A stretch of 64,000 bases of DNA from Halorientalis salina (GCF_005049285.1 NZ_SOSC01000013.1:1-64000); one strand, 5' to 3'. Positions 17,639-27,059 are shown, numbered from the stretch's first letter. A program made the numbers and translations. Notes: generated by a model from the letters alone, not told the origin.

Positions 17639-17995
17639 TCAGGTGCTCATCATGTTCCGACAGCTCTCGGCGCATTCCTGGAGGACCTCGGCACAGACCT
17701 GGCAGTGATCAGCATCGTGACGCTCACATTCTTCGGCACACTCCTCACAGGCACCGGCGCAGGCTTCGGCCAATTGCGTGCTGTAGTTGGAGTTGCGAGC
17801 CATGAATCGGGAGTGTAGCGACGCGATGTCTGCAACGTCGCGACAGAGCCGAGCACACTCTTCCATCTCCTCGTCGCCGAGACACTCGTCGGCACACCAC
17901 TCACAGACCTCCGTGGCTTCGTTGCAGATCTCGATGCACTCGCGCTCTTCGTCGGTCAGCTGATCGATCTTGGAGACTGTTTCGGCAAGGGACAT
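17639..17995 (-). CDS. Cysteine-rich four-helix-bundle copper-storage-like protein (DUF326/Csp)
   Basis: 118 aa with 15 cysteines, spaced mostly as CxxC or CxxxC along helices (ECIEIC, CEWCADEC, CARLC, CAGACEECAEEC, CQVCAEVLQEC). This is the Csp/DUF326 pattern in which inward-facing cysteines fill a four-helix bundle with Cu(I). No Tat or Sec signal is present, so a cytosolic copper buffer is likely. It is convergent with the TauE gene and 195 bases after a small unknown gene on the same strand. Confidence 0.8.
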   Translation of the reverse strand: MSLAETVSKIDQLTDEERECIEICNEATEVCEWCADECLGDEEMEECARLCRDVADIASLHSRFMARNSNYSTQLAEACAGACEECAEECERHDADHCQVCAEVLQECAESCRNMMST

Positions 17996-18190
17996 TGCGC
18001 GTCACTGTACGAGCCCCTTCTAGTTCAGCAGCCTGCTTGCCCATGCGGGGCCATTCGCAACGGTGGTGTTAGGAGAACGGTTCCCCCCGGTATCGTACTC
18101 TCGGTTGAGCCGTCGGACGCAGTCGACAGCCGTGTCGACGGACGTTCACGAACAGGCAGTATCCGTCGAGCGGCCCCGGCCCCGTACAGT

Positions 18191-18547
18191 TCACCGGGCC
18201 CCTTCCTCCAGGATTTCCTTGAGGCGGCTCTTGCCGAGTTCCTCGATGAGAACCGACAGGTCGAGGATCTTCTCCTCGCCGAGTTCCTTGACGAGCGCCT
18301 CGATCTCCTCGGCCGTGAACGTACGAGCGAGACTCGCCATCGTTTCGACGACGTCACCTGTTCGCTCCGCAGCGTCCCGAGCCGGCGACATCGTCAGGGG
18401 TCGATTGACGAACTCACCGTCCTTGTAATAACAGAACCGCAACCGGTTCTCGTCGGCCTCTTCCGGCGTGACGATCTGGACGACGCCATGTCCGTCCTCC
18501 CATTCGTCGACCGTTTGTTCGAGCAGTGTTCGATATCGCATGTTCAC
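18191..18547 (-). CDS. Small acidic protein, function unknown
   Basis: 118 aa from MNMRYRTLLEQTVDEW at 18547. An N-terminal beta region (GHGVVQIVTPEEADENRLRF) is followed by a helical C-terminal half (FTAEEIEALVKELGEEKILD, LSVLIEELGKSRLKEILEEG). It looks like a genuine haloarchaeal cytosolic protein, but I do not recognise a family. The promoter side faces the BtrH-like gene across 115 AT-rich bases. Confidence 0.55.
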   Translation of the reverse strand: MNMRYRTLLEQTVDEWEDGHGVVQIVTPEEADENRLRFCYYKDGEFVNRPLTMSPARDAAERTGDVVETMASLARTFTAEEIEALVKELGEEKILDLSVLIEELGKSRLKEILEEGAR

Positions 18548-18662
18548 AACGTCTATCGCTTATGTACGTAACTGTTTTGGGTTGTGAAAGACTTATAAAA
18601 CACCATACTCGACGGAGAATGACGACCGTATTCTTTTTTGTGTTGTCGATAGACTGTCCGGT

Positions 18663-19637
18663 ATGTTCACAAAGTACCAGCATTCTTCCGGCAAACACTG
18701 CGGATCCGCCTCACTGCGGAACCTCGCTGGGTACTACGAGTTGGGACTCGACGAAGCGTCGTGTTTCGGTCTCGGAGCTGGCATCGGCTTCGAATACGGG
18801 GAGTCCGAAACGGCCTCGCGACTGATCATGGGACGAAACTCGAACCTGGAAACGACGTTTTTCGATACGCTTGGCATTTCGACCGTACAGGGGGAGGGCC
18901 AATCGAAGGAACCGGCCTGGGAGACACTCGAAACCCGGCTCGAATCGGGCCCCGTTCTCTGTTTCGTCGACCTCTTCTATCTCCCGTATTTCGGAAGCTC
19001 CACCCACTTCGGCCCTCACACGATCGTGGTTCTGGATGTCGATGGCGACTCGGTGACGATCTCGGACAGCGAGTTCGACGAGCCACAGACCGTCTCCCGG
19101 GACACGTTCGACGACGCCTGGAGCTCCGATCACGGGTTCTGGCCGATCGAGCGTCGGTGGCTGGCGATTGAAGATCCGACTCCGACGGTCGCGATCGATA
19201 CCGCGACACTGGAAGCGATCGAACGGGGAACGGAGACGATGCTACACGGCGGCGACTCCGGGAGCAGCGGCGTAGCCACGATACGGACGTTCGCGGACGA
19301 TCTCCCGACGTGGACGCGGTTCGACGACCTGCAGTGGACCGCACGCTTTGCCTATCAGAACATTGAGCGCCGGGGAACGGGCGGTGGTGCGTTCCGTCGA
19401 CTCTACGCGACGTTCCTCGATACGCTCGGCACGGATGCAGGTCTCGCTCCCGAGTTCTCCGAGCGGATGGGTCGGATCGCCGACGATTGGACAGCTCTCG
19501 GTGGGGTTCTCGAAGAGATCAGTGAAACCGACGATGCAGCGAACCGACGGGATCGGCTTGACGAGGCAAGCGACCTCGCACACGATCTCGCGGATCGGGA
19601 GGATACGTTGTTCACCGATCTCGAACGGGCCATCTAA
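18663..19637 (+). CDS. BtrH-like papain-fold protein (BtrH_N + DUF4872)
   Basis: 324 aa. KHCGSASLRNLAGYY at 11-25 gives the H-C-x-x-x-x-L-R-N entry motif with likely nucleophile C13. HFGPHTIVVLDVDGD supplies the second catalytic histidine, and VTISDSE follows. This N-terminal unit belongs to the BtrH_N cysteine-peptidase-like fold. The C-terminal helical half fits DUF4872, the usual partner domain. Relatives act as acyl or peptide transferases in antibiotic or peptide-natural-product pathways (BtrH transfers a side chain in butirosin synthesis). No other biosynthetic gene is nearby, so the substrate is open. Confidence 0.75.
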   Translation: MFTKYQHSSGKHCGSASLRNLAGYYELGLDEASCFGLGAGIGFEYGESETASRLIMGRNSNLETTFFDTLGISTVQGEGQSKEPAWETLETRLESGPVLCFVDLFYLPYFGSSTHFGPHTIVVLDVDGDSVTISDSEFDEPQTVSRDTFDDAWSSDHGFWPIERRWLAIEDPTPTVAIDTATLEAIERGTETMLHGGDSGSSGVATIRTFADDLPTWTRFDDLQWTARFAYQNIERRGTGGGAFRRLYATFLDTLGTDAGLAPEFSERMGRIADDWTALGGVLEEISETDDAANRRDRLDEASDLAHDLADREDTLFTDLERAI

Positions 19638-19911
19638 CGACTCGCGAAGGGTACGTCGTCGTCTCGGAGCTCTCACAACCAGAATTTCACGACAGGGATT
19701 GAGACTCGTCTGAGAGAAGTCATCCAACAAGCTATAAATCGGACCTCACCGTACAGCGATATGCGGCAGCGAGAAGCGATACATCGTTAACCATGAGTGT
19801 CTCCGTTTGTCGGTGCCGCGAAGGCGGACTCACGCCAACTACTGGCCAGTGAGGGTTTGTCATCCCCGCCTTCAAGAATGTGAGTTGGCCCACTCGTCGT
19901 GCGGATTGTCC

Positions 19912-20289
19912 TCAGGGCCGTTCAAACGCGACGAATCGTTCGCCGTCAGCCGATCCGACGGTGAGCTGTACCGTCTGGCCGATCTGGACGTCGTCCGAGT
20001 CGACTCCCTGCAGTTGCCCAGTGAGAGTGATCGGTCCGAAATCCGCGATGGCCGTGACGTAGGGGCTGTCGTCGCGAAACCGCGGGGCGGGAACAGCGAC
20101 GTTCGTGTAGGTCACGATCTCGCCGGTTTCCGGGAGTGACTCCTTGGATAGGGTTTGTTCCGTACACTCCGGACAGATCCGTTTGGGCGGAAGTGACCCG
20201 TGGTCGTTAGGGCAGGTGAGGTAGAAGGGATTCCCCGCCTCGATCGCGTCGAGGAACGATGCGAAGGTGCTATCGCTGGTATCGGTCAT
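19912..20289 (-). CDS. OB-fold/Zn-ribbon acyl-CoA-associated protein (DUF35 family)
   Basis: 125 aa. A rubredoxin-like zinc ribbon is at 26-42 (C26, then C39 and C42; the fourth ligand is unclear, possibly H30). An OB-fold follows (GEIVTYTNVAVPAPRF, ITLTGQLQGVD, VQLTVGSADGERFVAFERP). This type forms a complex with SCP2-type thiolases and may position acyl-CoA. Its ATG overlaps the thiolase TGA by four bases (ATGA), showing translational coupling with the gene before it. Confidence 0.85.
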   Translation of the reverse strand: MTDTSDSTFASFLDAIEAGNPFYLTCPNDHGSLPPKRICPECTEQTLSKESLPETGEIVTYTNVAVPAPRFRDDSPYVTAIADFGPITLTGQLQGVDSDDVQIGQTVQLTVGSADGERFVAFERP

Positions 20290-21452
20290 TCCACCACCTC
20301 CAGAACGTGAACGGTCGCGCTGGCTACGGTCCCGCCAGCGTTTTGAGCGAGTCCGACCGTCGGCGAATCCAGTGCGTCTGCACGAGGATGGGTGCCTGCA
20401 AGGAGCTTTGCAACGGCGGCGATTTGTGCAGTCCCTGTCGCGCCAACGGGATGCCCCTTGGCTTTCAGGCCACCGGAGAGATTGACGGGGAGTGGGCCGT
20501 CTCGCGTTGTCTCGCCGCGACGTGCGGCGCCGATCGCTTCGCCATCCTCGTAGAGGTCGAGTGCCTCTAGCGCGAGTACTTCGGCGATCGTGAAGCAGTC
20601 GTGTACCTCCGCAACGTCGATATCGTCGGGGACGACGGTTGCGTCGTCGTAGGCTTCCTGTGCGGCGTCTCGGGTTGCCGGTGTCTTGGCGAAGGAATCG
20701 CGGTCCTGCAGGGCCATCCGGTCGCCACCCTGCCCGCTACCGGTGATCGCAACGGGCGCATCGAGATCGTGGTGCTCGGCGTACGCGTCGCTCGTCAATA
20801 TAACCGCACTGGCGCCGTCGCTGATGGGACAGGCGTCGTAGAGCCCGAGCGGGTCGGCGACTGTCGGTGCCTCGGTGACGTCGTCGACGCTGATCTCGGT
20901 CTGCAGGTGGGCGTGATCGTTGACGAGGGCGTTCTCGTGGTTTTTGACGGCAATGTGGGCGAGATCGGTCCTGTCGCCGCCGAACTGCTCGAAGTAGGCC
21001 CGTGCCATGAGCGCGTAGGCAGCCGGGAAGGTCACTCCCGGCCGGACTTCATAGAGGGCGTCGGCCGCGACGGCCAGGCTGGCGGTCGCCCCAGCGGTAT
21101 CCATGTTCGTCATGCGCTCCATGCCCCCGGCGACGACCACATCAGCCTCGCCGTTCCGGACAACGCGGGCCGCCTCGCGTATCGCCAGCCCGCTCGACGC
21201 GCAGGCACCTTCGATTCGCTTTGCAGGTGCGGTCGACCCGAAGGCCTCGCTCATCAGTGGGCCCTGGTGGCCCTGGTTCTCGGACAGCGTCCCGACGAAG
21301 TTTCCGTAGAACACTTCGTCGACATCGTCCGGTGTGAGTCCCGCATCCTCAAGTGCAGCAAGTCCAGCCTCGGCGAAGAGGTCCCGGCCCGACCGGTCAG
21401 GGTGTTCCCCGAACGCCGTCATCCCAGTGCCAGCAATGCGTGATCGTGACAT
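20286..21452 (-). CDS. Thiolase, SCP2/acetyl-CoA acetyltransferase-like
   Basis: 388 aa from ATG at 21452 (MSRSRIAGTGMTAFGEHPDR). The frame is open further upstream, but that part is not protein-like. The nucleophile C84 is in EGACASSG and H334 in KGHPVGATG. GGMERMTNMD lies between the domains. Its operon partner is the Zn-ribbon/OB protein, as in DUF35-linked thiolases. It either condenses two acetyl-CoA or cleaves acetoacetyl-CoA or a longer 3-ketoacyl-CoA. With the acetone carboxylase genes further right, cleavage of acetoacetyl-CoA is attractive but not shown. Confidence 0.88.
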   Translation of the reverse strand: MSRSRIAGTGMTAFGEHPDRSGRDLFAEAGLAALEDAGLTPDDVDEVFYGNFVGTLSENQGHQGPLMSEAFGSTAPAKRIEGACASSGLAIREAARVVRNGEADVVVAGGMERMTNMDTAGATASLAVAADALYEVRPGVTFPAAYALMARAYFEQFGGDRTDLAHIAVKNHENALVNDHAHLQTEISVDDVTEAPTVADPLGLYDACPISDGASAVILTSDAYAEHHDLDAPVAITGSGQGGDRMALQDRDSFAKTPATRDAAQEAYDDATVVPDDIDVAEVHDCFTIAEVLALEALDLYEDGEAIGAARRGETTRDGPLPVNLSGGLKAKGHPVGATGTAQIAAVAKLLAGTHPRADALDSPTVGLAQNAGGTVASATVHVLEVVE

Positions 21453-21480
21453 GTGTGTGTTGTACGGGTGAATCGACTGC

Positions 21481-21801
21481 TCAATCGTCGCCAAACTGTA
21501 CCGTCTCGTCGACGACGAGGACCTCGCCCGCGTCGTCGTCGAGGAAGTTCTTGGTGTCGGCCTGGATACGCTGGCCGGCCTCACTCGCGAACACATCTGC
21601 GACGTTCGTATCCGCTTCGAGGTACAACTCCGCGATGCCGTCGTAGGTCGCTTTCTCCGGATCGGTGGGGACCGACGTCGCGTACTTCCTGACGCCGGGG
21701 AGCGACTCCGCCAGCGGCGCGTGTTCGTTCAGCCAGTAGTCGACGAACTCCTCGTGGCTCAGCCCGTCCTGGCGGACGAGTAGATTGACAAATTTCCGCA
21801 T
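21481..21801 (-). CDS. EthD-domain protein
   Basis: 106 aa from ATG at 21801 (MRKFVNLLVRQDGLSHEEFV). The pattern VRQDGLSHEEFVDYWLNEH followed by APLAESLPGVRKYA is the EthD signature, a ferredoxin-like dimeric fold with the conserved W-x-x-x-H near the middle. The biochemical role of EthD proteins is poorly known; they occur with degradation operons. It lies 28 bases upstream of the thiolase ATG on the same strand, so it is probably the first gene of that operon. Confidence 0.8.
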   Translation of the reverse strand: MRKFVNLLVRQDGLSHEEFVDYWLNEHAPLAESLPGVRKYATSVPTDPEKATYDGIAELYLEADTNVADVFASEAGQRIQADTKNFLDDDAGEVLVVDETVQFGDD

Positions 21802-21891
21802 AGCTGCGGGTTGCTCGCCGACCGTTTTTGTTCTGTCGATCCGCGAGCCGTTTCGGCACACTTAGGTTCTTCGTGGGTGGAACGACTAGTG

Positions 21892-22755
21892 ATGTCGCTT
21901 CAGATAGAGTCGATCGACCGCGTCGGGGTCGTCGGCGCGGGCACGATGGGTAGTGGTATCGCACAGGTCGCTGCGATGGCAGGCTACGATGTCGTAATGC
22001 GTGACATCGAACAGTCGTTCGTCGAGAGCGGCTTCGAGACCATCGAGGACAGCCTCGACAGCCTGGTCGACAGCGACGAGTTAACTGCCGACGAGGCGAC
22101 GGCCACCCAGGACCGCATCACAGGGACGACCGACCTCGAAGAACTGGCCGACTGTGAACTCGTCGTCGAAGCCGCCGTCGAGGACATCGATGTCAAACAG
22201 GACATCTTCGCCGACCTCGATGCAGTCACCGACGACGACGCAGTGCTGGCGACGAACACGAGCACGCTGTCGATCACGACCATCGCGAGCGCGACCGAGC
22301 GCCCCGAGCAGGTGGTCGGGATTCACTTCATGAATCCGGTTCCGGTGATGAAAGGTGTCGAGATCGTCGTCGGTGAGAAGACCGACGAGGACGTGGTGAC
22401 GCTGGCCCACGACTTCTCGGAAGAGCTCGGCAAAGAGACCTGGGAGTCCGACGACAAGCCCGGATTCGTCACCAACCGCGTGCTGATGCCCTGGATCAAC
22501 GAGGGTATTCGCGCCTTCGACGAGGGCGTCGCTTCCAAGGAAGACCTGGACAAGGGCATGACCCTCGGGACGAACGTGCCGATGGGGCCGCTGACGCTGG
22601 CCGACCACATCGGCCTGGACGTCTGTCTCCACGCGACCGAAACGCTTCACGAGGAACTGGGCGACCGCTACAAGCCGGCGTACCTGCTCAAGCGGAAAGT
22701 CGAAGCCGGCGACCTCGGGAAGAAGACGGGCAAAGGCTTCTACGAGTACGACTGA
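21892..22755 (+). CDS. 3-Hydroxyacyl-CoA (3-hydroxybutyryl-CoA) dehydrogenase
   Basis: 287 aa from ATG at 21892 (MSLQIESIDRVGVVGAGTMG). The NAD-binding GAGTMGSGIAQ is at 15-25, followed by acidic residue D38. The catalytic H145 is in VGIHFMNPVPVMK, with S124 in NTSTLSI. The C-terminal helical domain has GFVTNRVLMPWINEG and AD-HIGLDVCLHAT. The length equals single-domain 3-hydroxybutyryl-CoA dehydrogenases. It interconverts 3-hydroxyacyl-CoA and 3-ketoacyl-CoA and is divergent from the EthD/thiolase operon across 90 bases. Confidence 0.92.
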   Translation: MSLQIESIDRVGVVGAGTMGSGIAQVAAMAGYDVVMRDIEQSFVESGFETIEDSLDSLVDSDELTADEATATQDRITGTTDLEELADCELVVEAAVEDIDVKQDIFADLDAVTDDDAVLATNTSTLSITTIASATERPEQVVGIHFMNPVPVMKGVEIVVGEKTDEDVVTLAHDFSEELGKETWESDDKPGFVTNRVLMPWINEGIRAFDEGVASKEDLDKGMTLGTNVPMGPLTLADHIGLDVCLHATETLHEELGDRYKPAYLLKRKVEAGDLGKKTGKGFYEYD

Positions 22756-22841
22756 GCGTCAACCGGTTTGGTGTAGCCGTTTCCCGCTCCAACCGCCTGA
22801 TTGCGGGCGGGCGATGCGGAATCCGTCTACAGCAGTCCGTA

Positions 22842-23966
22842 TCAGTCCTTCAGGTGGCGTGCGATGACTTTTTTCTGAATCTCGGAGGTCCCCTCGTAGA
22901 TGGTCGTGATCTTGGCGTCGCGGTAGTAGCGCTCGACGTCGAAGTCCTTGGTGTATCCGTAGCCGCCGTGGACCTGGACGGCCTCGCTGGCCACGTCGAC
23001 GGCCGTCTCGCTGGCGAAGTACTTGGCCATGCTCGCTGATTTGGGGTGGACGTCATCCTCGTTTTTGCGCGCGGCATCGCGCGTGAGCAGACGCGCGGCC
23101 TGCACGTCCGTCTGCATGTCCGCGAGTTTCTGCGCGATGGCCTGGTGTTCGATGATCGGCTTGTCGAACTGCTCGCGCTCGTTGGCGTATTCGACGGCGT
23201 CGTCTAGCGCGGCCTGGGCCACACCGACGGCCTGACTGGCGATAGCGATTCGACCCCCGGTCAGGATAGAGAACGCAGCCTTGAGGCCGTCGCCAACCTC
23301 AGTCAGGCGGTTCTCGGCGGGAATGCGCACGTCGTCGAAGAGGAGCGTCGTCGTGTCACTGGCGCGAAGCCCGAGTTTGTCCTCTTTTTTGCCGATTTCC
23401 AGGCCATCGACGTCTTTGGGAACGAGGAACTGCGTGACCGTGTTCGGGTCGTCACGGTCGGTTTTGGCGAAGAGGATTACGACGCCCGACCGCTTCCCGT
23501 TGGTAATCCACTGTTTCTTGCCGTTGATGACGTACTCGTCGCCCTCCTTGCGGGCCTCGGTCGTCATCTCGGCTGGGTTAGATCCGGCGTCGGGCTCCGA
23601 GAGCGCGAACGCGCCGACGGGCCGGCCGTCGACCATCTCCGAGAGCCACTCGTCCTGCTGCTCCTCGCTCCCGAACTGCCGAATACACGACGTTGCGAGG
23701 CCGTGGACCGACAGGGCCGTCGCGACGGCCAGATGTCCACGAGCCAGCTCCTCGTTGACGATACTGTAGGTGACTTCGTTGGCGTCGAAACCGCCGTACT
23801 CTTCGGGAACTGTCAGCCCCGTCAGGTCGAGGTCGGCCAGTCCGTCCCAGATCTCCTCGGGAAACTCCTGGGCCTCGTCGGCTTCGGAGACGTTCTCACT
23901 GACTTCGTTTTCGACGAACTCCCGAACCGTCTCTTGGATCATTTGCTGCTCGCTGGTAAGCTCCAT
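22842..23966 (-). CDS. Acyl-CoA dehydrogenase
   Basis: 374 aa from ATG at 23966 (MELTSEQQMIQETVREFV); a GTG one codon earlier is possible. The FAD-enzyme signatures are present: FALSEPDAGSNPAEM, WITNGKRSGV and QVHGGYGYTKDFDVERYYRD. The catalytic base is E358 in IYEGTSEIQ, the position used by short- and medium-chain enzymes. It catalyses the first beta-oxidation step, passing electrons to ETF. It is convergent with the 3-hydroxyacyl-CoA dehydrogenase gene. Confidence 0.93.
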   Translation of the reverse strand: MELTSEQQMIQETVREFVENEVSENVSEADEAQEFPEEIWDGLADLDLTGLTVPEEYGGFDANEVTYSIVNEELARGHLAVATALSVHGLATSCIRQFGSEEQQDEWLSEMVDGRPVGAFALSEPDAGSNPAEMTTEARKEGDEYVINGKKQWITNGKRSGVVILFAKTDRDDPNTVTQFLVPKDVDGLEIGKKEDKLGLRASDTTTLLFDDVRIPAENRLTEVGDGLKAAFSILTGGRIAIASQAVGVAQAALDDAVEYANEREQFDKPIIEHQAIAQKLADMQTDVQAARLLTRDAARKNEDDVHPKSASMAKYFASETAVDVASEAVQVHGGYGYTKDFDVERYYRDAKITTIYEGTSEIQKKVIARHLKD

Positions 23967-24103
23967 CACACCTACGTTCTGACCGCGGGGTCCTAAAGAA
24001 TACGATGTGTCTGTCGATTACCCGGCAGATCTACTACGTTTAACCATGACATTCGGGAGAAGTAGCAAGAGGTTTGTTCCGTGGCTTCAGTACTCCGAAC
24101 GAC

Positions 24104-25663
24104 ATGGCCCTCGTAGAGCCCGTCGAGACGGCAGTCGAGTGTATCGAAGATGGAGACACCGTGGGGGTTGGCGGCTTCGTTGCCGTCGGCATTCCGGAGT
24201 ACGTGCTGGAAGCGCTCGGTGACCGGTACGCTGAATCGGGTGAGCCCGGTGACCTCACACTGTTTCACCCGGCGGCAGAAGGTGATCGCCAGGGCAGTGG
24301 CATCTCCCATCTCGTTCGAGACGGTATGCTTGAGCGGGTACTCGGTAGCCACTGGGGCTTTGTCCCGGACTTGATCGAGAAAATCGTCGCAGGTGATGTC
24401 GAGGCGTACAACCTCCCCTTCGGTGCGATGGACCACCTGCTGCGCGACACCGCCGCGGGCAAACCGGGGACGATCACAACCGTCGGCCTGCGAACCTTCG
24501 TCGACCCACGTCAAGAGGGGGCCAAAGCGAACGACGTGACCACCGAGGACATCGTCGAAGTCGTGAGCCTTGACGGTGAAGAGTACTTGTTCTACCACGC
24601 CCAACCTCTCGATGTCGCTCTCATCCGCGCAACGACCGCCGACGAGAACGGCAATCTCACGATGGAGCGCGAGGCACTCACGTCGAACATGCTGGCGACC
24701 GCACAGGCCGCTCATAACTCGGGTGGAACCGTCATCGCGCAGGTCGAACGCGTCACGGAGGCAGGGTCACTGAGCGCACGAGACATCGACGTTCCGGGTG
24801 TCGTCGTCGACACGGTCGTCGAAGCGCCGGACTCCCATCACATGCAGACATACGGCGAGGAGTACAGCGGTGCATTTAGCGGTGAGATCAGAGTCCCGCA
24901 GGACGACACCGCCACTGACACGGCACTGACCGAGCGACGGATCATCGCTCGCCGAGCTGCGATGGAACTGGTTCCCGATGCTGTGGTGAACCTCGGTGTC
25001 GGCGTCCCGGAGACCATTCCGGTCGTTGCAAACGAAGGCAACATCAGCGAGGAGATCATTCAGACTGTCGAGGCCGGTCCTATCGGCGGCTCACCGTCTG
25101 GCGGGATCAGTTTCGGGACGGCTGTCAACCACGAGGCACTGGTCACCTCGCCGGAACAATTCGACTTCTACGATGGCGGTGGCCTCGACATCGGCTACCT
25201 CGGCATGGCTCAGGTCGATGCCGATGGCAACATCAACGTCAGCCGCTTCGGGTCTCAGCTCCCAGGGTGTGGTGGGTTCATCAACATCACCCAGAACGCC
25301 GAAAAGGTCGTTTTCTGCGGGACGCTCACCACTGGCGGGATGGAAATCGACGCGGGCGATGGGACCCTCGACATCGTCTCCGGAGGCGGCGATACGAAGT
25401 TCGTCGACGAGGTCGAGCAGATCACGTTCAGCGGCGACTACGCGGTCGAGACCGACCAGCCGATCGTCTACGTCACCGAGCGGGCCGTTTTCGAACTCTC
25501 CGACTCGGGCCTCGTGCTGACCGAGGTCGCCCCGGGCGTCGACGTGGAGACCGAGGTCGTCGACAGGATGGCGTTCGACCCTCTCGTCGCTGACGACCTC
25601 GATACGATGAACCCGGCGTTGTTCCGCGAAGAGCCGATGGACCTGACCGAGTACGTCACCTAA
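24104..25663 (+). CDS. Family I CoA-transferase, fused alpha-beta type
   Basis: 519 aa from ATG at 24104 (MALVEPVETAVECIEDGDTV). The alpha domain has VGVGGFVAVGIPEYVLEAL, and the beta domain begins near residue 285 (ARRAAMELVPDAVVNLGVGV). The catalytic glutamate is E323 in QTVEAGPIGG. Fused single-chain enzymes of this kind move CoA between short acids such as acetate, propionate, acetoacetate and succinate. Placed beside thiolase and dehydrogenase genes, activation of acetoacetate or a C4 acid is the reasonable guess. It is convergent with an IclR gene; the two stops abut at 25663/25664. Confidence 0.88.
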   Translation: MALVEPVETAVECIEDGDTVGVGGFVAVGIPEYVLEALGDRYAESGEPGDLTLFHPAAEGDRQGSGISHLVRDGMLERVLGSHWGFVPDLIEKIVAGDVEAYNLPFGAMDHLLRDTAAGKPGTITTVGLRTFVDPRQEGAKANDVTTEDIVEVVSLDGEEYLFYHAQPLDVALIRATTADENGNLTMEREALTSNMLATAQAAHNSGGTVIAQVERVTEAGSLSARDIDVPGVVVDTVVEAPDSHHMQTYGEEYSGAFSGEIRVPQDDTATDTALTERRIIARRAAMELVPDAVVNLGVGVPETIPVVANEGNISEEIIQTVEAGPIGGSPSGGISFGTAVNHEALVTSPEQFDFYDGGGLDIGYLGMAQVDADGNINVSRFGSQLPGCGGFINITQNAEKVVFCGTLTTGGMEIDAGDGTLDIVSGGGDTKFVDEVEQITFSGDYAVETDQPIVYVTERAVFELSDSGLVLTEVAPGVDVETEVVDRMAFDPLVADDLDTMNPALFREEPMDLTEYVT

Positions 25664-26416
25664 TCAGGCGTAGTCCAGATTCACCTGGACCACGTTCGCG
25701 GAGCGCCGAACGACATCCGCGATTGCTTCTTGCCGCTGTTCGTCGATCCGACTGCGCGGCCCGCACACACAGAGCGACGCCTGTACGTTGTCTTCCTTAT
25801 CCAACACCGGCGCGGCGATACACACCATTCCAGCGATCCGTTCGCCATCGTCAACAGCGTAGCCCTGTTCACGGATGGTTTCGAGTTGCTCGAAAAGCGT
25901 GTCGCGGTTCGTGATCGTCTGATTCGTTACCGCAACGAGCCCGTGTTCGTCCAGGATTTCGTCGACACGCTCTCTCGGGAGGTACGCCAGTATCGCTTTG
26001 CCCGGCGCAGTCGCGTGTAACGGCATCCTGGCACCGGGGTACGCAAAGAGGCTCACGGCATCCGATCCTTCCTGAATCGCAATGAGGACTCCCTGCCCTC
26101 CCTCCTCGATCATCAGCGTGACGTGTTCCTTGGTTTCCTGAGCCACTGTCTCGAGTTCGTCTTGGGCCGCTGTGAACACGTCCAGTCGGTGTCGCTGGCG
26201 TTGTCCGACTTCGAGAAAGCGTGTGGATGTCCGATACACGTTCTCCGTTTTCGTCACGAATCCCGTCGTGACCAACGCCTGCAAATAGTCGTGAGTCGTG
26301 CTCACAGGCATGTCCAACTCTTCGGCGACCGTGGACCCTCGGAGGCCACCCTTTTCGGCCAATACGTCGACGATCTCGAAGGCCCGATCCACCGTCCGGC
26401 GTGAACCACTGGTCAT
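25664..26416 (-). CDS. IclR-family transcriptional regulator
   Basis: 250 aa. A winged helix at 5-65 (TVDRAFEIVDVLAEKGGLRG, STVAEELDMPVSTTHDYLQA) is followed by the IclR effector domain (LHATAPGKAILAYLPRERVD, GYAVDDGERIAGMVCIAAPV). It probably senses a small organic acid and controls neighbouring catabolic genes. A fragment closely matching its first coding bases occurs at 41260-41310 next to a repeat shared with its upstream region. Confidence 0.9.
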   Translation of the reverse strand: MTSGSRRTVDRAFEIVDVLAEKGGLRGSTVAEELDMPVSTTHDYLQALVTTGFVTKTENVYRTSTRFLEVGQRQRHRLDVFTAAQDELETVAQETKEHVTLMIEEGGQGVLIAIQEGSDAVSLFAYPGARMPLHATAPGKAILAYLPRERVDEILDEHGLVAVTNQTITNRDTLFEQLETIREQGYAVDDGERIAGMVCIAAPVLDKEDNVQASLCVCGPRSRIDEQRQEAIADVVRRSANVVQVNLDYA

Positions 26417-26610
26417 GGTAGGTAAGGTATTTCGACGATAGTTGAAAGGTATTTCGAACTGTTCGGAAATCTGCGTGTTCGCTCGGAGGTGAGACCGCTG
26501 ATGACGACCTGACAGACCGCCAGGGACGCACGTGGCACGAGTTCAGTATCTCCGTATCACGGCTAGAGAACTGGCCTTCAAGCACTATTGAGATTCGAAC
26601 TGTGACTGAA

Positions 26611-26834
26611 CGATCGACGAGAGCTGATTGGAACCATCCGAACATCCCGGACCAGTAGTGAGAGCCGATAGTCGGTTGAGAGCCGTCTGTAGCGTCGTCA
26701 CGAAGCACAATGGGTCGATTCAACGGTTCGGAACGAGAGCAACGACAGTTGCCTCCAGGGCAAACGAACTGTCAGTTGACGTCGATGAAACCACCGTCCT
26801 GTGTGGATAACAATACTATCTTTGTTATATAGAG
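26611..26834. repeat. Dispersed 224-base repeat, copy 1
   Basis: It closely matches 41305-41527 in the same orientation, including CGTCGTCACGAAGCACAATG and CGATTCAACGGTTCGGA. The right end holds ATAACA...TTTGTTAT. The copy stands 195 bases upstream of the IclR gene at 25664-26416. The rest of 26417-27059 shows no gene. It may be a MITE-like element or a segmental duplicate. Confidence 0.7.
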
Positions 26835-27059
26835 GGGCCGTCTCATGGACTTCATCTCATAGTCTGACTTGTCCCGACCTGGATCGTCTCCCCTCCCGCA
26901 GTTGGTGATTGCAACGACGATCCTGAGACACAGTGCAACGAACATTTGTGAAAACTTCCAGAACCGACCGAATATGATCACGATGGAATGGATCGCTGTT
27001 CCTGGTGGGGCCAACGCAGTACAGCACCAGTTATGTACTGGATCTGTGCTACAGTACGA

